Origin: Antrodiella citrinella | Taxonomy: Eukaryota > Basidiomycota > Agaricomycetes > Polyporales > Steccherinaceae | Direction: 5' to 3' | Assembly: GCA_004802725.1 (NCBI GenBank) | Contig: SGPM01000585.1 | Span: 1 to 11,124, forward strand | DNA: 11,124 nt | Shown here: in pieces, positions 7,507 through 11,124 of the stretch | Position numbering within the stretch: position 1 is the first letter of the stretch | Layout: each line of letters opens with the position of its first letter | Program-made: the position numbers and the translations under genes | Notes under the pieces: generated by a model | Told to the model about the DNA's origin: nothing | What the model saw: the letters and a program-made list of their open reading frames with translations, nothing else | The model's database searches: none

Positions 7507-8575
7507 TGAGATTGTAGGGCTGGTCAATGGTATCCTTGAGATTCTCGATGAACTCGTCCGGCATCTGGGTATAGTGCCGCAGTATGTCGAACGTGGTGGT
7601 AGCAGCGATAAACTGTAAGGATTGGAGTGTCAATGACCGTTTTGTTGAAGCGGATATGAAGGCTTATGACGTACACTAGGATCGTTGGGATCGACTGGGA
7701 AGACGGCCACGGCCCTCTTGATCACATGCGCCGCCTGCAATGTCGTAACACCAGCGCCGCCTTCCGAGCTTTTGAATGTACGGTCCTTTATGCCTGTAAT
7801 TACGCATCGATAGCCGTCGCGACGGAGTACCTGTCAAGGCATGATATTAGCAACAGAAAGTACTAACGACGAATAAGAAGTGCTCACTGGCTCGCGAATT
7901 TCACTGTCCCTTTCCTTGACGGACTCAATAGGCATAACGACACCTGCAGTATGGTCGCGGGTCGGAGTAGCAATTTCGGATGGACTGGGCCTGACGGATC
8001 GATGGGTTTGGCTCCCGCCGGCTTTAACTAGAGGCGTAGTTTTAGAGTAGTACTGTCGTGAAATGAAAATTGATGTACTCACAGACGTACAGAAAGTGTG
8101 TGAGCCATGTGATCGCGACTGCTCTCAGATTTTGGAGCAATAGTTGGCGGCGGGCGCTGTCGTCCCCGGGCCCTGGATGTTCAGCTTTTGCTTGTTCAGC
8201 GCAAGTAGTAAGGACCGAAATCACGTAGGCTTGTCCTTCGAGAGATGGAGCGCAGACTAGCATCGCCTTCAATACGCCGTCGAGGGCCAACTTCTTGGAG
8301 TTGCCCCCAGGTGCTTCGAAGTAATTCTCAGTGCCGCCACTGTCTTTGAGTCGCGCAATGATGTTCTGTGCCGAATGACGCAGTGTATCATCAATTTGGT
8401 TGGCATTTAACCTGCTTCTAATGGATGTGAGAGTGTTGTAGATGGTAATATCAGCAGCCACGGAGCTGGTGGTAGAGAGCTCGCTGAGTTCCGAGCTCGT
8501 GTTACTACCAGCCATGCTGACATTACTGTCCATGCTGATGTTGCTGTTGCTGCTGTCGGACCTGTTGTGTGACAT
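7427..8575 (-). CDS. HNH_2-type nuclease family gene, 3'-truncated by retroelement DNA
   Basis: The minus-strand exons are 8575-8083, 8027-7888, 7830-7675 and 7612-7427, giving 324 aa plus stop. The introns are 55, 57 and 62 bp, start GTGAGT, GTGAGC and GTACGT, and end TAG, CAG and CAG. The start is the ATG at 8573-8575, with A at -3. Residues 4-38 are Ser/Asn-rich. Residues about 95-165 match the N-terminal region seen in agaricomycete HNH proteins (APSLEGQAYVISVLTTC). The nuclease core shows RRDGYRCVITG (214-224), then LQAAH with H246, YN with N297 and H306 in VHEMFD: the H-N-H triad, intact. The protein ends GRIL and then a TAG that straddles the junction (7427-7429), so the last 140 residues present in the other copy are lost. 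The family is widespread in basidiomycetes; its substrate is unknown. Stability of the shortened product is uncertain. Confidence 0.82.
7429..7646. repeat. 218-bp direct repeat, copy 1 (HNH gene exon 4 and part of intron 3)
   Basis: Positions 7429-7646 match 10907-11124 at a constant offset of 3478 with a single mismatch (T at 7642, C at 11120). The match covers both coding sequence and intron and ends at the window edge on the right, so its true length is unknown. On the left it stops abruptly at the retroelement junction. Confidence 0.95.
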
Positions 8576-8685
8576 GATTATCACAGTGAGAGGATGAGTT
8601 GTTGAATGGGCGGTGAGCGAGTAAATCGAGGAGTGGAGATGAAAGTGGTAGCAGGTGAGGAAATCATAGGCATGCACGATGGCCC

Positions 8686-8691
8686 TTTATA
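8686..8691 (-). promoter_or_regulatory. TATA box of the truncated HNH gene
   Basis: The minus strand reads CTTATAAAGGG here. A start about 30 bases downstream (near 8655) would give a leader of about 80 bases before the ATG at 8575, so the promoter of this copy seems untouched. Confidence 0.55.
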
Positions 8692-9835
8692 AGTCAAACT
8701 GGCACCGTATGGCGTCTGTGAGTATGTTTGGAAAATCGTCCATCGAATTCGAAGAATTCAAGCTTCAACACAATGAACTTGGATCTCCTGTTACAGATTT
8801 CGGACTCGTCCGACTCCTAGTGTTCCCGGTGCTATTGTCCATCTGCTAGCTTCTAAATCGACGACCATCATGGCGCAGTGGCCTGAATGCCACCGCTACT
8901 TGCGTGCCATTAGTTCGGACTTCGGATTGGAAGATAAATTCGTAACCCAGTCGTGCACATCGGTACACATCATCGTTTCAATTTCCAACACGATTCCTTG
9001 TAGAGTTGATTGTTATCAGACGCACGACACGATGACTCGGACTCAGAACTACAACACAATTGCCACAGTAGCCGGATTCGAACATGATATGACCTGGCGC
9101 ACCGGTAAATAGTTCAAGTCAGAACAATGATACAAGAAGCACTGTCATATATCGATCAAATTGTACTGCTATAATACAAGGAACACCCACCCGGCTGGAC
9201 AGAGAGCTGTGCCGATATGGATCGTTACGATATCCTAGGACGAGCAGCCTGTTGTTCCCAACGAGTTGAACAACAACGGCAAGTTACAATAGGACCCATC
9301 AGTAGTTGTAGTGAGAAAGGTTTTTCGCGCCTGTGCTCATGTTGTTGCTGTTAACTTGCTACGGTCACTACTACTGCGCGTTGGCTTGTAGAATTGTAAA
9401 ATTTCGTCTCTTTGCTATCCTTCTTGCTGATATCGTTGCTGTATAATGAAATCGCCCATGGGTATGCGTGGTTCTGCGACGCGGTACCCGAACGGACTCA
9501 TACTAGTATCGCCGGAAGGTAATTGTAGCCAGCAGGTGTGGCCGCGCAGGCTGCCAGTTGTGGCGCATCGATTGAGGGGCGAGCGAGAGCGCTGATCACT
9601 TCATTTGTTACGATTTTGCGGCCCGAGAAGTCTCAACATATTGCTATACTTGTACGTGACTCTATGGATGAGGAAGAGAAAGGAAATTTGACTCCTTGCC
9701 ATCGTAACGAGGCGGACGCGCGGAGGTGTTTTGCCGGATGGGTGTATGTTTGTTCGTATTTGGTTCTGGCTATGACACAATACGTCCTACGCAATTGTTC
9801 CAGTCTACGCCACAGTACTTCCACACGTCCGACCT

Positions 9836-9877
<42 letters not shown>

Positions 9878-10484
9878 TATACCAGCGCAGTGGGAATCGA
9901 AGGAGTCAGACTTCCTTTATGTTCCCTCAAGCTTCCACGATGCGACACCTCCAATTCAATAACGACATGATGTCAAGCTCGAATTGGACTGCGGACTCGG
10001 AGGCTCTTGTTCTGTTCACAGCTTTTGTTCATAATTCAGCCGTCGCCCGGGCCGCAAACCAACAGCACCGTTTCTGTGACTCATTTCAAATATAACGGAA
10101 GCTCGCATTTAATCGATATTCCGCCACAGCGCGCGTTCAAGGTGTGTTAGATATCGATGATGTTGTCGGTGCCTGCAGATGGGCCCGTGCACAGCAACCA
10201 AGATCACGTTAGTACATGATAACCTCAACAGTGGCGACCGGTATAAACAACGCCGTCAGAGACGATATAAGACAGGACAAGGAGACGAGAAAACAAACGA
10301 CACCGGTAACACAGGATTTCTCTTGGGCCAAGCCGCACAGATAGACATTCGGACCAGATCAGCTGGAATTTACACAATGACGCGCTCGAATACATCTGAT
10401 TTCCGCTTACAACGGCCGTAAAACTCATTATGGGTATCATATACGAGTTCGCGTGAGTGTTCCTTGTATCATAGTAGTACTAGT
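8692..10484. other. Intergenic region between the two HNH copies, no supported gene
   Basis: Short open frames at 8870-9112, 9538-10095 and 10179-10421 are present on the plus strand, but none has a recognisable domain. The second has no ATG start, and its middle is just the (CA) repeat. No LTR or inverted-repeat ends, tRNA or long repeats were found. Apart from the microsatellite, I see only host-like intermediate-GC sequence. It must contain the 3' untranslated region of the downstream copy and the promoter of the upstream one. Confidence 0.6.
9837..9874. repeat. (CA)19 microsatellite
   Basis: Nineteen uninterrupted CA units are visible. Perfect dinucleotide arrays of this length are normally polymorphic. 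It gives rise to apparent Thr-His or Cys-Val repeats in overlapping frames, which are not real proteins. Confidence 0.98.
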
Positions 10485-11090
10485 TTAATTCACCTGTCCT
10501 GATGACAAGAAGGCCAGCCCTCCCTTGAGACCCGCCTCGAACTGTGTCGCAAAATCGTTGAGCATGATCTGTCGCTCTATTCCTGCCCATGTGGAAGCAG
10601 GCGCAGAATTTCCAGTTGGCGGGTACTCGCTCAGCAATTCGTCCAAGAATTTACCGGCGCCGGACATCTCAAGAACTCCCGCTATGGTGGCGTGGATCTC
10701 GAGGAACAGTGGGTTCGGCAGAGCACGGTCACCTAAGGTTGACGTCTGATCGTGGTTCTTGAAGACCACGAGATCATCCACTGATCGCCCCTCAAACTGA
10801 AGCGCGTGAGCAAGATATCGTTTCTTATTGTCGTTGAAGCATTGAATCTTGTAGTGATGGGCGATATTCTGTGAGGGTGCATTAGTCTCAGCGTCGTAGG
10901 TCGTGGAAAGAATACGACCTACAGTCTTTTGCAAGCAGATGTCATACCGATCAAACATTTCATGCACCTGCAGTGAAAGCATGATGAGATTGTAGGGCTG
11001 GTCAATGGTATCCTTGAGATTCTCGATGAACTCGTCCGGCATCTGGGTATAGTGCCGCAGTATGTCGAACGTGGTGGTAGCAGCGATAAA
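10485..11090 (-). CDS. HNH_2-type nuclease family gene, second copy, last exon only
   Basis: The last exon begins after a TTACAG acceptor at 11091-11096 and runs to TAA at 10485-10487, encoding 201 residues. The first 61 codons equal exon 4 of the truncated copy and contain the N and second H of the HNH triad (YNLIMLSLQVHEMFD). The part missing from the other copy follows: AHHYKIQCF, then PLFLEIHATIAGVLEMSGAGKFLDELL, a typical C-terminal helix pair of this basidiomycete family. Upstream exons, including the first catalytic H, lie beyond the window. This copy is probably the complete parent. Its end is about 1.8 kb upstream of the promoter of the truncated copy, in head-to-tail arrangement. 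Confidence 0.85.
   Translation of the reverse strand, partial: FIAATTTFDILRHYTQMPDEFIENLKDTIDQPYNLIMLSLQVHEMFDRYDICLQKTVGRILSTTYDAETNAPSQNIAHHYKIQCFNDNKKRYLAHALQFEGRSVDDLVVFKNHDQTSTLGDRALPNPLFLEIHATIAGVLEMSGAGKFLDELLSEYPPTGNSAPASTWAGIERQIMLNDFATQFEAGLKGGLAFLSSGQVN
10896..10922. repeat. Perfect 9-bp inverted repeat with 9-base loop at the duplication breakpoint
   Basis: GTAGGTCGT (10896-10904) and ACGACCTAC (10914-10922) are exact reverse complements separated by GGAAAGAAT. The left end of the 218-bp repeat (10907) lies in this loop. In the truncated copy only the right arm remains. Confidence 0.85.
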
Positions 11091-11124
11091 CTGTAAGGAT
11101 TGGAGTGTCAATGACCGTTCTGTT
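10907..11124. repeat. 218-bp direct repeat, copy 2
   Basis: This is the partner of 7429-7646, with one mismatch at 11120. It includes 34 bases of the intron before the last exon of the second HNH copy and reaches the window edge, so the duplication may continue. Confidence 0.95.

Noticed and set aside
8742..8765. GAATTCGAAGAATTC-like small palindrome
   Set aside because: Too short and isolated to be called a regulatory site or a mobile-element end.
8870..9112. 80-codon frame, and tRNA A-box/B-box-like motifs at about 8869 and 9070
   Set aside because: The two motifs are about 200 bp apart, no cloverleaf or acceptor stem can be formed on either strand, and the peptide has no recognisable features.
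9266..9360. CAACAAC/GTTGTTG and CAAGTTA/TAACTTG short complementary words
   Set aside because: The order of the words does not allow one hairpin, and low-complexity words of this length recur by chance.
9538..10095. 185-codon plus-strand frame with slight likeness (SIEGRA vs SLEGQA) to the HNH N-terminal region
   Set aside because: It lacks an ATG, the DNA is not similar to the HNH copy, no nuclease core follows, and its centre is the CA repeat. The likeness is probably chance.

Overview
The window looks like nuclear DNA of a basidiomycete fungus, probably an Agaricomycete. The reasons are split genes with 55-62 bp GT-AG introns, pyrimidine-rich leaders, degenerate Ty3/gypsy retrotransposons, and two copies of an HNH_2-type nuclease gene family that is expanded in mushroom-forming fungi. 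No bacterial, CRISPR, rRNA or convincing tRNA features are seen. Ambiguous bases (N) occur only at 924-925 and about 3651-4037.

Layout. Positions 1-345 hold a degenerate 3' end of a Ty3/gypsy element on the minus strand: a short pol C-terminal and polypurine relict, then possible LTR sequence. Positions 552-2553 hold a plus-strand five-exon gene for an unrecognised protein of about 563 aa with a six-cysteine, Zn2Cys6-like cluster. Positions about 2560-2964 are AT-rich and probably the 3' LTR of the next element, with a minus-strand TATA box. Positions 2949-5280 are the 5'-truncated pol of that element on the minus strand (RT thumb, RNase H, H2C2 zinc finger, D,D(35)E integrase). It is cut at 5280/5281 by a second Ty3/gypsy element on the plus strand. 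That element has a complete 5' LTR (5281-5642), a gag with a CCHC knuckle (5708-6991) and an aspartic protease in the -1 frame (6988 to about 7428). RT, RNase H, integrase and the 3' LTR are missing.

At 7428/7429 the second element is joined to the middle of an HNH nuclease gene running the other way (8575-7427, four exons, new stop codon at the junction). About 1.8 kb of mostly featureless DNA with a (CA)19 microsatellite follows. Then comes the 3' half of a second HNH gene copy (10485 to beyond 11124). The two copies share 218 bp with one mismatch, intron included.

The most interesting signal is in the second element. The ten bases at 5645-5654, just after the LTR, are the exact reverse complement of 5536-5545. 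That stretch lies 35 bp downstream of the LTR TATA box, about where the transcript should start. This is the arrangement of Tf1/sushi-type self-priming, in which the RNA's own 5' end, not a tRNA, primes reverse transcription. Other points of note are the breakpoint inside the loop of a perfect 9-bp inverted repeat, a gag start codon apparently lost to GTG in an ideal start context, and the Cys-cluster gene lying between two related retroelement 3' ends.
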